Position numbers and translations under genes: made by a program. A model generated the notes under the pieces. That model did not search any database. It was given only the letters and a program-made list of their open reading frames with translations, and was not told the DNA's origin. A stretch of DNA of 64,000 bases, taken from positions 1 to 64,000 of the forward strand of contig CAJYPK010000047.1 of NCBI GenBank assembly GCA_913776615.1, written 5' to 3'. Positions within the stretch are counted from its first letter, which is position 1, and each line of letters begins with the position of its first letter. This document shows positions 1 through 8,665 of the stretch, piece after piece. The DNA comes from an uncultured Hymenobacter sp. (lineage in GTDB: Bacteria; Bacteroidota; Bacteroidia; Cytophagales; Hymenobacteraceae).

Positions 1-25
1 TGCAGTTTACGTTCCGTAAACTGCA
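1..25. terminator. Hairpin after META lipoprotein gene
   Basis: Perfect 11-bp inverted repeat (arms 1-11 and 15-25, loop of 3) lying 17 bp past the stop of the minus-strand META gene. The window edge hides any T tract, so it could equally be half of a larger palindrome. Confidence 0.5.
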
Positions 26-41
26 AGTCCGCGCTACTGCG

Positions 42-518
42 CTAAGGCAGGTTGACGGCCTCCAACTGGGCCAGCGGCGTGCCGGTACGCTCGGCGTTGG
101 GATAGAGCAGCAGCAAATTGCCCGTGATGCGGTAGGCGTGGGTATTGGTAAGGGCTTGGTTGAAAGCCTGCTCGGTCGTGAGGTCGGGGCAGGCCATGCG
201 CGTGCTCATGAGCGGCGCAAATTGCAGTTCCGCATCTTCGGTAGCGGGTTTGAGGCCGCCGCGGAAGCGGTTGCAGCCACCCTGGCCCTCGGCCGTGCCG
301 GCCGCGCTGATGAACAAATAAGGTTCCTGGCCGGGCGTGGTCGGGGCCGCGATGGGCTGGCCATCTACCTGGCGCAGTACCCAGCGGGTTTCGCGCAAGG
401 GGGCGTCGGGGATGGTGACGGTGGTAGCCCCCGGGGCCGTGTTCGCACGGTCGGTAACGCGCTGGCAGGCAGCGCCGAGTAATAATAAGCCGGGCAGAAG
501 AAAGGCAATACGCTTCAT
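42..518 (-). CDS. META domain lipoprotein
   Basis: A 158-residue exported lipoprotein. The N-terminus is a hydrophobic signal ending in LLGAAC, so Cys18 is the likely lipidated residue. Residues about 40-155 match the META/HslJ fold: the W-x-L start (TRWVL, 45-49), the GGCNRF block (80-85) and the RMACPD block (107-112) are the usual landmarks. In E. coli the HslJ relative is a heat-inducible outer-membrane protein tied to novobiocin resistance; the role here is not known. The gene stands alone, with a hairpin just after the stop. The start used has the signal peptide directly behind it. Confidence 0.8.
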   Translation of the reverse strand: MKRIAFLLPGLLLLGAACQRVTDRANTAPGATTVTIPDAPLRETRWVLRQVDGQPIAAPTTPGQEPYLFISAAGTAEGQGGCNRFRGGLKPATEDAELQFAPLMSTRMACPDLTTEQAFNQALTNTHAYRITGNLLLLYPNAERTGTPLAQLEAVNLP

Positions 519-728
519 TGAAAAGGCAGTTTAAAGAAAACCAGCGCCGGTTTATACGGGGCTAATCGGCTTTAAGTGGCAATTGCCGGGCCGGAATAAT
601 GAATGCATAATTAAGAAGCGGTTGCCGCGAATATCGTTGGCGTAAGCTGATGCACTCCCGCCAAAAGTAAGGGGCGAACCAGCGCAAGCCGATCCGCCCC
701 CGAGTACTCTATTGAAGAGGAGTGAGAG

Positions 729-1592
729 CTACTTGTTGCCGCCCAGCCGGAAGGACATGCCTACGCTCACGGTATTAGCCCCGGCATTGAGGCCGCCCAG
801 CACCCGGCCCACGGTGGCATCGAAGCGCAGGCCAGTCCAGGGGCGGTAGTAGAGGCCCGCATTGGCCCCGGAGGTAAGCTGCTCCCGGCCCCGGCCGTAG
901 CCTTCCACGAAGTAGCCCGCTTTATCGCTGATGGGCGCGGTGAGGGCCAGCGAGCCGATGTACTGGCCGGCAATCTCCCCGTTGAACAAATCGGCCATCG
1001 TGAGGCCCGTTTGCACGAAGCCGAAGTTGCCTTCCAGCGCGGCGCGGCGGCCGATTTGCTGGCTCAGGAGCAGGCGGCCGGCCGGGGCCCAGGTAGTGCG
1101 GCGTAGCCCATTCTGCCCGGTGTTGGGGAGGCTGGCCTCGGCCAGCAGCGAGGCCTGGAAGCGGCTGGCGCGGTCGGGCGTCAGCATCAGCTTCACGCCG
1201 ACGGTTACCGGTGCCCAGCCCACCGAGTCGGTGCGCAGGGTGGGGAGGTCGCTCGTGCCGCCCGTGGCCGGGCGGGGCGTGCCAAACACGTAGGGCTGCG
1301 TCACGCGAAACTCCATGCTGTTCCAGAAGCCAATGCGCAGCGTGTTGACGTTGGTCGTTACGCCGCCTACGCCCGAGCGGGGCGTGAAGCGTTGAATGCC
1401 GGTTTCGAGTTGAAACTCGCCGGCGCGCAGCACGCCGGCCGAGATAGTTTGGCCGGGGCGATCGGGGCGAATATGCCGCACGAAGGGTGCGTCGCCGTTG
1501 TCGTTATTTTCTTCCGGCGAGTTTTGGGCCAGGGCGGGGGTGAGGCGGCTTGCAAGCAGAGCGGCCAGCACCAGCGGAGTGGTCTTGCGCAT
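729..1592 (-). CDS. Outer-membrane beta-barrel protein (MetA-pathway type)
   Basis: 287 residues with a signal peptide (about 1-22, cleaving after LAQ). The rest is alternating short strands rich in aromatic and small residues, with many RxGxW/F turns, ending in a strand with a C-terminal hydrophobic pattern (VSVGMSFRLGG). The opening segment after the signal, with IRPDRPGQTISAGVL and ETGIQRF, fits the transporter family annotated as putative MetA-pathway of phenol degradation, which is a barrel family and not evidence for phenol breakdown. Single gene; no partner enzymes nearby. Substrate cannot be inferred. Confidence 0.65.
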   Translation of the reverse strand: MRKTTPLVLAALLASRLTPALAQNSPEENNDNGDAPFVRHIRPDRPGQTISAGVLRAGEFQLETGIQRFTPRSGVGGVTTNVNTLRIGFWNSMEFRVTQPYVFGTPRPATGGTSDLPTLRTDSVGWAPVTVGVKLMLTPDRASRFQASLLAEASLPNTGQNGLRRTTWAPAGRLLLSQQIGRRAALEGNFGFVQTGLTMADLFNGEIAGQYIGSLALTAPISDKAGYFVEGYGRGREQLTSGANAGLYYRPWTGLRFDATVGRVLGGLNAGANTVSVGMSFRLGGNK

Positions 1593-2299
1593 GTCTACTT
1601 GACACGTAACCTTCCGCGATAGTTCGCCGTAGGGGCCGCCCGCGTGTTAAGTTTTAACTCTTGCCCGCTGAGCAATGCTAAATAAGCCAATTGTTTAGCT
1701 GGCTTCACGGCTGAGTGCCAGGCTATATGGCCAACCCACCATGTAGTGCCGGGCCAGCCCTGGCGACGGGCGAAAATCTTTCGCCTAGTGAGAAAATCTG
1801 AAGTAAAAAATCAGGGACGACGGGCGGGATGGCGCTACTAAAGCCGCGCTAGCAACTGGCCTGGTGGCGCGGGGCTGCGCCGCGGGCCGGTTGCTTTGCC
1901 GGCCTCTGGCCGGCACGCATGGCTTGCCCCGACGTCGCTGGCCAGCGGCCAGCTAGTAGTCGGCACGAGGCTACAATTCCGCGCAATCAACGTCCATGAG
2001 AGCAATCGTAAAACACTCCTGCGAATCACATCACCAAGCTGGAGCTTGGTGTTACATCTCCGGTTGAGCAACTATTAGGTACGTTGACTGGAGAACCGTT
2101 CCAGAAGCTTCTGCCCGATAAAACGGTTGTCAATGCTAAGCCTGCCGAAGCATCTCGCCCGCTTCGTTATTCAGCCGTTCAACGAAGCGAGCGAGATGCT
2201 GCGGCAGGCTCAGCATGATATGTAGTATTTAATTCTTGAAAATAATAATTTAGTTAAGGATAAATAATATTTTTTTTGTATTTAGTAAATCGTGGTGTT
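1593..2299. other. Gene-free gap of 0.7 kb
   Basis: No convincing gene on either strand. Contents: a short GC-rich stretch of overlapping inverted repeats around 1850-1915, a 9+2+9 palindrome at 2032-2051 (CACCAAGCT/AGCTTGGTG), the long palindrome at 2130-2218, and an A/T-rich tail (2222-2290). The short minus-strand frame at 1838-2071 appears to be made of these repeats and is not called. Confidence 0.6.
2130..2218. repeat. Palindromic repeat, family A
   Basis: Arms 2130-2168 and 2181-2218 pair almost throughout (one indel and a few mismatches) around a 12-nt loop. The arm core, GCCTGCCGAAGCATCTCGC-like, is shared with the elements at 33331-33437 and 21144-21244. It lies 82 bp past the stop of the minus-strand lipoprotein gene. 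Confidence 0.85.
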
Positions 2300-2737
2300 T
2301 TAATCAATAACGCCGTCCACTCCCGCAAAGATGAATTGCGTATTCGTGCCGTTTTGTTGAATATCAAATCGGAGATTCTTTAATTCAGCGTCTCTATAGC
2401 CCGCGCCTTTATTCGCCAGTATTCTCTCAATGCCATTCTGAGAAGCAGTTACGGCCAGGGGAATTCTGGCGCAGAGCCCATCGCCTTGCAGCTTGACTAC
2501 AAGATACCGACCATCACTATTCTCCTGGTAGGATTCCAGCCGGTAGGTAAGCTTCGATTTATCGATACTCTCTAATTGCTTGGCCAGCTCTTCTTTATAC
2601 TGCTTGGTTGATGGGGAATAACTGTCGAATACTGGATTAGTATTGCGGCAAGCGTTGCTGGTGCAGCTAGTAGCGGCAAGCAGTGCGCCCGAAAACAGGA
2701 GAGCGGGAAGTAGCTTTTGCAGCGTTACGGTTTTCAT
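2300..2737 (-). CDS. Hypothetical lipoprotein
   Basis: 145 residues. A lipoprotein signal ends in LLAATSC, giving Cys25 as the lipid anchor; a second Cys (30) follows closely. The mature part has a lysine/glutamate-rich helix (about 45-63) followed by beta-rich sequence (YLVVKLQGDGLC, LRFDIQQ, TQFIFAGVDG). I do not recognise the family. It is flanked by a family A palindrome downstream and has no operon partner. Confidence 0.6.
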   Translation of the reverse strand: MKTVTLQKLLPALLFSGALLAATSCTSNACRNTNPVFDSYSPSTKQYKEELAKQLESIDKSKLTYRLESYQENSDGRYLVVKLQGDGLCARIPLAVTASQNGIERILANKGAGYRDAELKNLRFDIQQNGTNTQFIFAGVDGVID

Positions 2738-2838
2738 ATTGGCCGGAGTGCTTAGGTCGCAGACAGCTAGTTGTCACAGCTAACTGGCCGTGAAAATAAA
2801 AGCGGCTAGTCATTCATTATCCCGAAATGATAAAATAA

Positions 2839-2869
2839 AAGGTGCCGCAGTAGCATACTGCGGCACCTT
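2839..2869 (-). terminator. Terminator of the M1 peptidase gene
   Basis: Perfect 14-bp stem (2839-2852 with 2856-2869, loop GCA) starting 26 bp after the stop at 2896; on the minus strand it is followed by a T-rich run, the classical rho-independent form. Confidence 0.85.
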
Positions 2870-2895
2870 CTGACTGAGGGCGTTATCCAGCGGAT

Positions 2896-5388
2896 TTACT
2901 TGCTCTCGCTAATGGCTTTGATAGCAGCGGCGGCCGTGGCCTGGTTTTGGGCGGCGTTGGGCTTGCCGGCTTGGGCGTCGGCACCTTTTTGAATGGCTTC
3001 CATCATGCGCTTGTCGAAACCGTAGGGCTTGAGTTGGGGCAACATGGCCAGCTCCTGCAAGCGCTTCACGTCTTCCGCGAAGGCCGTGGGGTCGTTGAGG
3101 CGGCCCAGCATCTGCACCATCGGCTGGATGAAGTTGTAGCGGCCGTTGCCTTCGGCCCGGTCGTAGGCCGTGCGGATGTAGTTCCACTGCTCGGTGCCGC
3201 CCTGCTGGGCATATACGCTCGTCACGGCCGAGCTGAGGTGCTCGTCGTTTTCGAGCGCTTTGGCGCGGGCTAGGGCGGCGGGGGCGTCGATTTCGCCCAG
3301 TGCTTCGAGGCTGGCACCCTGCACAGCGTACGACTGGTGCGCCAGCGCGTCAGTCAGCGTTTTACGGTCTTTTTTGTCTTTAAGCTCACCCAGCGCCGTG
3401 ATAGCGGCGGCGCGCACGTGGTTTTCTTTTTCCGAGGTGGCGAGCTGGCGCAGGGTGGGCGCGAAGGCCTTGGCCACGTCCTTGTTATCGAGCTTCAGGC
3501 CCTGAATGGCGGCGATGCGCAGGCCGTAAAACTTATCCTTGAGGGCGGCCAGCACCACGGCGCGGGCGGCGGGGTTGGTCGTCTGGGCGGCCAGGGCGGC
3601 GGCCAGGGCCTCGCGGCGGTCGACGTACAGCGGGGCGTGGCTGTACTGGTAAAGGCTCTCGCTGAGGGGCTTATTGTCGGTTTTTTGCCACACCGTAAAC
3701 TTCTCGGCGTCCACGTTGACCAGCTCAGGCTTGGCGGCCAGGGGGAAGATAAAGGTCTGAGTAGCCTCGGTCATGGTCACGCGCTGGCGCTCGGCCTTGC
3801 CGTTTACGTAGCAGTCGATGGCCAGCGGCAGGCGGAACACCGTGCCCGGCTGGGTCTGCTTAATGGTCACGCTCTGGGTTTTGGTGCCCGCGTCCCAGCC
3901 GTAGTCGATGGTCACGACCGGGTGGCCCGGGCCGTAGTACCACTGGTTGTAAAACCAGTTGAGGTCCTGCCCCGACACGGCCTCCATCGCCAGGCGCATC
4001 TGGTGCGCCTCGCCGTTACCGAATTTATTGTCGGTCAAATATTTCTGCAAGCCAGCGAAGAATACGTCGTCGCCCAGGTAGGTGCGCAGCATCTGCACGA
4101 TGGCCCCGCCCTTCTGGTAGCTCACGAGGTCGAACACGTCCTCGCGGTTGTTGTAGTGGAAGCGCACGAGGTTTTTACCCGCGTCGCGGGGGCTGCGCAG
4201 GTAGGATTGCAGGTAGCGGTAGTTGTGCGCGTCGCTGGCATCCTGGCCGTACTTATGCTGGGCGTAGAGGGCTTCCGAGAAGTCGGCCATCGACTCATTG
4301 ACGGTGATGTTCGACCACGACTCGGCCGTGACGTAATCACCAAACCACTGGTGAAACAGCTCGTGGGCAATTACCGACTCGCTCTGGTACTCGCGGTCGA
4401 GCAGCTCGCGGCCGTCCATCTGCACTTGTTCGCCGTGCAGGGTGGCGCTGGTGTTTTCCATCGCGCCGCTCACGTAGTCGCGGGCCACTACCTGGGCGTA
4501 CTTATTCCACGGGTACTCCACGCCCAGCCGCTGGCTGAAAAACTCCAGCATGTCGGGCGTATTGCCAAAAATCTGCTTGGCGAAGGGCGCGTACTTGGGC
4601 TCCAGGTAGTACGTCACGTCCTTGCCGCGCCAGGTATCCTTGTAAATTTTAAAGTCACCCACGGCCATCATAAAGAGGTAGGGCGAGTGGGGGAGGTCCA
4701 TTTTCCAGGTATCGGTGCGCAGGCCGGGGCCGGCGGGCACCTGGCTCACGAGCTGGCCGTTGGAAAGCGTGGTGTACTTGGCCGGCACCGTCATGGCGAT
4801 TTCCTGGGTCGTCTTCTGGTTGGGCCGGTCGATGGTCGGAAACCACGCCGACGAGCTTTGCGTCTCGCCCTGCGTCCAGATTTGCACCGGCTTGCCTTTC
4901 GTCGTGCTGTCGGGGTTGATGAAATACAAGCCCTTGGCATCGGTGATGGCCTGCGAGCCCTGCACTTGCAGCTCGTTGGGCTTGGCCGTGTACTCGATGT
5001 ACACCACGTACTGCTCGCCCGGCTTGAAGACTCGGCCCAGGTTGATGCGCAGGTTATTTTTATCCGAATACTCAAACTTGAGCGGCTGCTGGCTGCTGCC
5101 GTTCATCAGCGCCACGGTTTTGATGTCCATGCCCTGCGCATCGAGGCGCAGCGTGTCGGTGGCGTAGGCGTGGGGCTTGAGGGTCACCCATTCCTGGCCG
5201 TAGAGGTAGCGCTTGGCGTAGTCGAAGCGCACGGCCAGCTTGGTGTGCACCAAGTCGTTGGTTTTGGTGGCCGAGGGCTGGTAAGGCGAATTAGGAGCGG
5301 CAACGGGCGTGGAGGGAGCCTGCGCCTGGGCTGTGCCAGCGAGCAATAGGCAGCCGGGCAGCAGCGCGGCAAGCAAAGTGGGTTTCAT
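2896..5388 (-). CDS. Secreted M1 family metallo-aminopeptidase
   Basis: 830 residues from the ATG at 5388, chosen because a clean signal peptide (MKPTLLAALLPG...AQAQ) starts there; the frame stays open further upstream but that extension is low-complexity and runs into the divergent kinase gene. It carries the exopeptidase GAMEN motif (about residue 310), the zinc site HELFHQW (about 342-348) and the third ligand in NESMADF some 20 residues later, so it should be an active zinc aminopeptidase in the periplasm or outside. The C-terminal 200 residues are helical repeats of HEAT type (ALKDKFYGLRIAAIQGL, LTDALAHQSYAVQGASL). It diverges from the kinase/ABC cluster, which contains another M1 domain. 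Confidence 0.93.
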   Translation of the reverse strand: MKPTLLAALLPGCLLLAGTAQAQAPSTPVAAPNSPYQPSATKTNDLVHTKLAVRFDYAKRYLYGQEWVTLKPHAYATDTLRLDAQGMDIKTVALMNGSSQQPLKFEYSDKNNLRINLGRVFKPGEQYVVYIEYTAKPNELQVQGSQAITDAKGLYFINPDSTTKGKPVQIWTQGETQSSSAWFPTIDRPNQKTTQEIAMTVPAKYTTLSNGQLVSQVPAGPGLRTDTWKMDLPHSPYLFMMAVGDFKIYKDTWRGKDVTYYLEPKYAPFAKQIFGNTPDMLEFFSQRLGVEYPWNKYAQVVARDYVSGAMENTSATLHGEQVQMDGRELLDREYQSESVIAHELFHQWFGDYVTAESWSNITVNESMADFSEALYAQHKYGQDASDAHNYRYLQSYLRSPRDAGKNLVRFHYNNREDVFDLVSYQKGGAIVQMLRTYLGDDVFFAGLQKYLTDNKFGNGEAHQMRLAMEAVSGQDLNWFYNQWYYGPGHPVVTIDYGWDAGTKTQSVTIKQTQPGTVFRLPLAIDCYVNGKAERQRVTMTEATQTFIFPLAAKPELVNVDAEKFTVWQKTDNKPLSESLYQYSHAPLYVDRREALAAALAAQTTNPAARAVVLAALKDKFYGLRIAAIQGLKLDNKDVAKAFAPTLRQLATSEKENHVRAAAITALGELKDKKDRKTLTDALAHQSYAVQGASLEALGEIDAPAALARAKALENDEHLSSAVTSVYAQQGGTEQWNYIRTAYDRAEGNGRYNFIQPMVQMLGRLNDPTAFAEDVKRLQELAMLPQLKPYGFDKRMMEAIQKGADAQAGKPNAAQNQATAAAAIKAISESK

Positions 5389-5533
5389 GCAACGAAACAG
5401 AGAAGAAATAGCAGAATAGGGCCAAAGATGCAGCCGCCCCCGTAAAGTTGCCTCGGAGGCCCGGTTTGGTTGCAGGGCCGCCCGCTGGGTAGCTTGCCGG
5501 GAAAATTCTGCCGCCGATTCTATTGTCCAGCCC

Positions 5534-6826
5534 ATGAACAGACCCGTATCCGCCCGGCGCTGGCTTCGGCAACTGGTGTGCTGGGGTAGCCTGGGCGGGC
5601 TGCCACTCGGAGTTGCCGGGCAGTCCGCCCGCGTCGTCCCGGGCCAGAGCGCTACGCTGGTCGACCGGCAGGGGCGGGTGTGGGAGGCCACCCAGCGGGG
5701 CCTGTGGCTAAGCGAGGGCACCCGCACTACGCACTTCACCACGCAGAACGGGCTGAGCAACGACACCATCACGGCGCTGGCCCAGGCGGCCGACGGCCAG
5801 GTGTGGGTCGGCACCCGCGAAGGCTTACTGGTGTACGAAGGCCCGGGCTTTCGGGAAATTACCTACGCGCAGGGACTGCCCAGCAAGCGCATCACGGCGC
5901 TTTACCAAGCGCCCGATGGGCCGCTCTGGGTGGGTACTCCGGTCGGCGCGCTGCGGTATGCCGATCACCGGCTGAGCCCGCTTCCCCCGCTGGCGGGCCT
6001 GGCCGTGCGGGGGATCGGCGAAGATGCGCAGCACTGGGTTTTCGTCACGAGCCAGGGCATCCGGCGCGTGGCCAAAGAGCAGCCGCTGGGCTGGCAGTGG
6101 CTGGGCTGGGTTGCGGGCGGGCTGGTGGTGCTGGGCGGGGGCCTGTGGGGCGGCCGGCAGCTGCGCCGGGGCCAGCGCGTGCAGCTGCGCCTGGCCCAGA
6201 CCGAGCAACGGGCGCTGCTGGCCCAGATGAACCCGCATTTTATCTTCAACTCCCTGCAATCCATTCAGAAGTACATTCTGCGGCACGAGGCCGAGGCGGC
6301 GCAGCACTACCTCACGCGCTTCGGCGGGCTGATGCGGCTGATTCTGGAGCAGTCGCGCCAGCCACTGCTCACGGTGCGCGCCGAGCTGAGCATGCTGCGC
6401 AGTTATCTGGAGCTGGAAGCCCTGCGCTTTGAAGGGCAATTCACCTACGAGGTAACCGCCGCCGACGCGCTGCTCGACGAGGAAATCCCCGCCATGCTCC
6501 TGCACCCGCTGGTCGAAAACGCGGTATGGCACGGCCTGGCCCACCGCGCCGGCGCGGGCCACGTGCTGGTGCGCCTCACGCAAGAGGCCGATTGCCTGCT
6601 GGCCGTGGTGCAGGACAACGGGGTGGGGCGGGCGCGGGCAGCCAGCCAGCCCGGTACCCACGCGGGCTATCCGTCGCGCGGGTCGGCCATCTTGGAAGAG
6701 CGCATCGCCCTGCTCAACCGCCAGGCCCGCCGTCCCATTACCCTCACTATTACCGACCTGGGCGATCCGGGCCAGCCGGCCCAGGGTACCCGCGTGGCCG
6801 TGCGCATCCCGCGCCAGCACGCCTAG
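5534..6826 (+). CDS. LytS-type sensor kinase with short beta-propeller
   Basis: 430 residues. Order: signal/anchor segment (10-30), four two-component-propeller repeats (W50, VWVGT 90-94, LWVGT 131-135, WVFVT 168-172), one membrane helix (about 188-207), a short coiled linker, the His_kinase domain with the phospho-acceptor in QMNPHFIFNS (His235), then an HATPase domain with N box HPLVENAVWHG (324-334) and DNGVGR (361-366). The sensor faces the periplasm. Members of this class usually carry many more propeller repeats plus a Y_Y_Y domain; neither is seen. The regulator gene begins 21 bp downstream, so the two form a signalling pair. Confidence 0.9.
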   Translation: MNRPVSARRWLRQLVCWGSLGGLPLGVAGQSARVVPGQSATLVDRQGRVWEATQRGLWLSEGTRTTHFTTQNGLSNDTITALAQAADGQVWVGTREGLLVYEGPGFREITYAQGLPSKRITALYQAPDGPLWVGTPVGALRYADHRLSPLPPLAGLAVRGIGEDAQHWVFVTSQGIRRVAKEQPLGWQWLGWVAGGLVVLGGGLWGGRQLRRGQRVQLRLAQTEQRALLAQMNPHFIFNSLQSIQKYILRHEAEAAQHYLTRFGGLMRLILEQSRQPLLTVRAELSMLRSYLELEALRFEGQFTYEVTAADALLDEEIPAMLLHPLVENAVWHGLAHRAGAGHVLVRLTQEADCLLAVVQDNGVGRARAASQPGTHAGYPSRGSAILEERIALLNRQARRPITLTITDLGDPGQPAQGTRVAVRIPRQHA

Positions 6827-6846
6827 TAGGCGACCACCCTTTTCCC

Positions 6847-7587
6847 ATGAGCAAAGCCATCCTCATCGACGACGAAGCGAATACCCGCGAGGCGCTGCGG
6901 GCGCTGCTCCAGCACTACTGCCCCGACGTAACGATAATCGGCGAGGCGGCCTCGGCCGAGGACGGCCTGCAACTGCTGCGCACCCACCCGCCCGACCTGC
7001 TATTTCTGGACGTGGAAATGCCGCTGGGCTCCGGCTTCGACCTGCTGGATGCGCTGGGCAACGCCTCGTTCGACATCATCTTCACTACCGCCCACGACCG
7101 CTACGCGCTGCGGGCCATCAAGTGCTGCGCGCTTGATTACCTGCTCAAGCCCGTGGGCGTGGCCGAACTGCGCGCCGCCGTGGCCAAGGCCCAGCGCCGG
7201 CAAGCGCCGGTAGCGGCGCAGCTGCACGCCTTGCACGACAACCTGCGCGCCCGCCCCGGGCTGGCTGGCAAAGTGGTACTGCCGACGATGCAGGGCTTCG
7301 AAGTGGTGGATGTGGCCCGCATCGTGCGCTGCCAGGCCGACGACAACTACACGCTGTTTGTGCTGGATGGTAAGGAGAAGATCCTGGTGAGCCGCACCTT
7401 GCGGGAGTATGAGGAGCTGCTCAGCGAGGTTGATTTTCTGCGCATTCACCAGTCGCACCTCATCAATGCGGCCCACGTGAAGCGCTATATCAAAGGCAGC
7501 GGGGGCTACGTGCAGCTGACGGATGATTCCATTATTGAAGTGTCGCGGCGGAAGAAAGACGAGCTGCTGAAGCGGTTTCAGGGGTGA
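6847..7587 (+). CDS. LytTR family response regulator
   Basis: 246 residues from the ATG at 6847. Receiver domain 1-120 with acidic pair D8/D9, phosphorylation site D55 (LLFLDVEMP) and the conserved Lys in LLKPVG; LytTR DNA-binding domain from about 145 (VVDVARIVRCQADDNYT ... LRIHQSHLINAAHVKRY) to the end. It is the cognate regulator of the kinase immediately upstream. LytTR proteins bind short direct repeats; the likely targets are the ABC genes that follow, though no operator pair is assigned. A hairpin after the stop suggests partial separation from the ABC genes. Confidence 0.93.
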   Translation: MSKAILIDDEANTREALRALLQHYCPDVTIIGEAASAEDGLQLLRTHPPDLLFLDVEMPLGSGFDLLDALGNASFDIIFTTAHDRYALRAIKCCALDYLLKPVGVAELRAAVAKAQRRQAPVAAQLHALHDNLRARPGLAGKVVLPTMQGFEVVDVARIVRCQADDNYTLFVLDGKEKILVSRTLREYEELLSEVDFLRIHQSHLINAAHVKRYIKGSGGYVQLTDDSIIEVSRRKKDELLKRFQG

Positions 7588-7589
7588 CT

Positions 7590-7623
7590 GGCAGCGCGGA
7601 CTTGGCAAGCCCGCGCTGCTGCC
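7590..7623 (+). terminator. Imperfect hairpin after regulator gene
   Basis: GGCAGCGCGG... pairs with CCGCGCTGCTGCC with a three-base bulge, directly after the stop at 7587. There is no clean T tract, so it may attenuate rather than end transcription. The arm sequence also recurs, inverted, near 25-40. Confidence 0.45.
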
Positions 7624-7756
7624 TTCTAATTCGACCCCGCCAAATTCTCGCCGGGGCTGGCCACTTACTCATTGCTCCTTGCCGGAGCGCGAACTACCGC
7701 GAATGTTTGGAGCCAAAACGGCGCGGCCCGCGCCCGCCACCAGACCTTCGCTCCGC

Positions 7757-8653
7757 ATGGAACTGACCATTAAAAATCTGTCGAAAACCTACCCCAACGG
7801 GGTCAAGGCCCTCGACAACGTAAGCCTGACGATTCCGCAGGGTATGTTTGGCCTGCTCGGCCCCAACGGGGCGGGCAAAAGCTCGCTGATGCGCACCATC
7901 GCCACGTTGCAGGCACCCGACAGCGGCAGCATTCACCTCGACGCCATCGACGCGCTGCACGACAAGCTGGCCCTGCGCCGGGTGCTGGGCTACCTGCCCC
8001 AGGAGTTCGGGGTGTACCCCAAGGTGAGCGCCGAGGAACTGCTCGACCACATGGCCGTGGTGAAAGGTATCGTAAACCGCAGCGAGCGGCGCGAAACGGT
8101 GAAGGCCCTGCTGGAGCAAACCAACCTCTACGAGGTGCGCAAGCGCAGCATCAGCCAGTTTTCGGGCGGCATGAAGCAGCGCTTCGGCATTGCCCAGGCC
8201 CTCATCGGCCAGCCGCTGCTCATTATCGTGGACGAGCCCACGGCGGGCCTCGACCCCGGCGAGCGCAACCGCTTCTACAACCTGCTCTCGGAGATTGGCG
8301 AGAACATCATCGTGATTCTGAGCACCCACATCGTGGACGACGTGCGCGAGCTGTGCCGCCACATGGCCATTATCAACGAAGGCCGGGTGCTGTACGCCGG
8401 GCAGCCCCAGGCCGCCCTGCACGCGCTCCGGGGCCGCATCTGGGAGCGCACCATCGACAAGGCCGAGCTGGCCGACTACCAGCGGCAGTACCCGGTGATT
8501 TCGACCAAGCTGCTGGCCGGCCAGCCGCTGCTGCACGTGTGCGGCGAGGGGCTGGCTGCGGCCGGCTTCCAGGCCGTGGAGCCCAGCTTGGAAGACGTGT
8601 TTTTCGCCACTATTCAAGGCAAGGCCGCCCCGGCCCGCCCCCTCCATGCCTAA
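7757..8653 (+). CDS. ABC transporter ATP-binding protein
   Basis: 298 residues from the ATG at 7757; an upstream in-frame ATG at 7679 would add a low-complexity Arg/Pro/Ala stretch and is rejected. Walker A GPNGAGKS (35-42), Q-loop PQEF (81-84), signature FSGGMKQR (135-142), Walker B LLIIVDEP (154-161), H-loop near 191. The profile is that of the ABC-2 type exporter ATPases. It ends 12 bp before the permease-peptidase gene, so the two are co-translated partners. Confidence 0.93.
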   Translation: MELTIKNLSKTYPNGVKALDNVSLTIPQGMFGLLGPNGAGKSSLMRTIATLQAPDSGSIHLDAIDALHDKLALRRVLGYLPQEFGVYPKVSAEELLDHMAVVKGIVNRSERRETVKALLEQTNLYEVRKRSISQFSGGMKQRFGIAQALIGQPLLIIVDEPTAGLDPGERNRFYNLLSEIGENIIVILSTHIVDDVRELCRHMAIINEGRVLYAGQPQAALHALRGRIWERTIDKAELADYQRQYPVISTKLLAGQPLLHVCGEGLAAAGFQAVEPSLEDVFFATIQGKAAPARPLHA

Positions 8654-8665
8654 GCCCGCCCGCCG

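Noticed and set aside
1838..2071. 77-residue minus-strand open frame in the 0.7 kb gap
   Set aside because: It is built from short inverted repeats (including CACCAAGCT/AGCTTGGTG) and no protein-like pattern.
3337..5349. 670-residue plus-strand open frame
   Set aside because: Exactly antisense to the M1 peptidase; the high GC content leaves long antisense frames, and the sequence has no domain and is rich in Gly/His/Leu shadow patterns.
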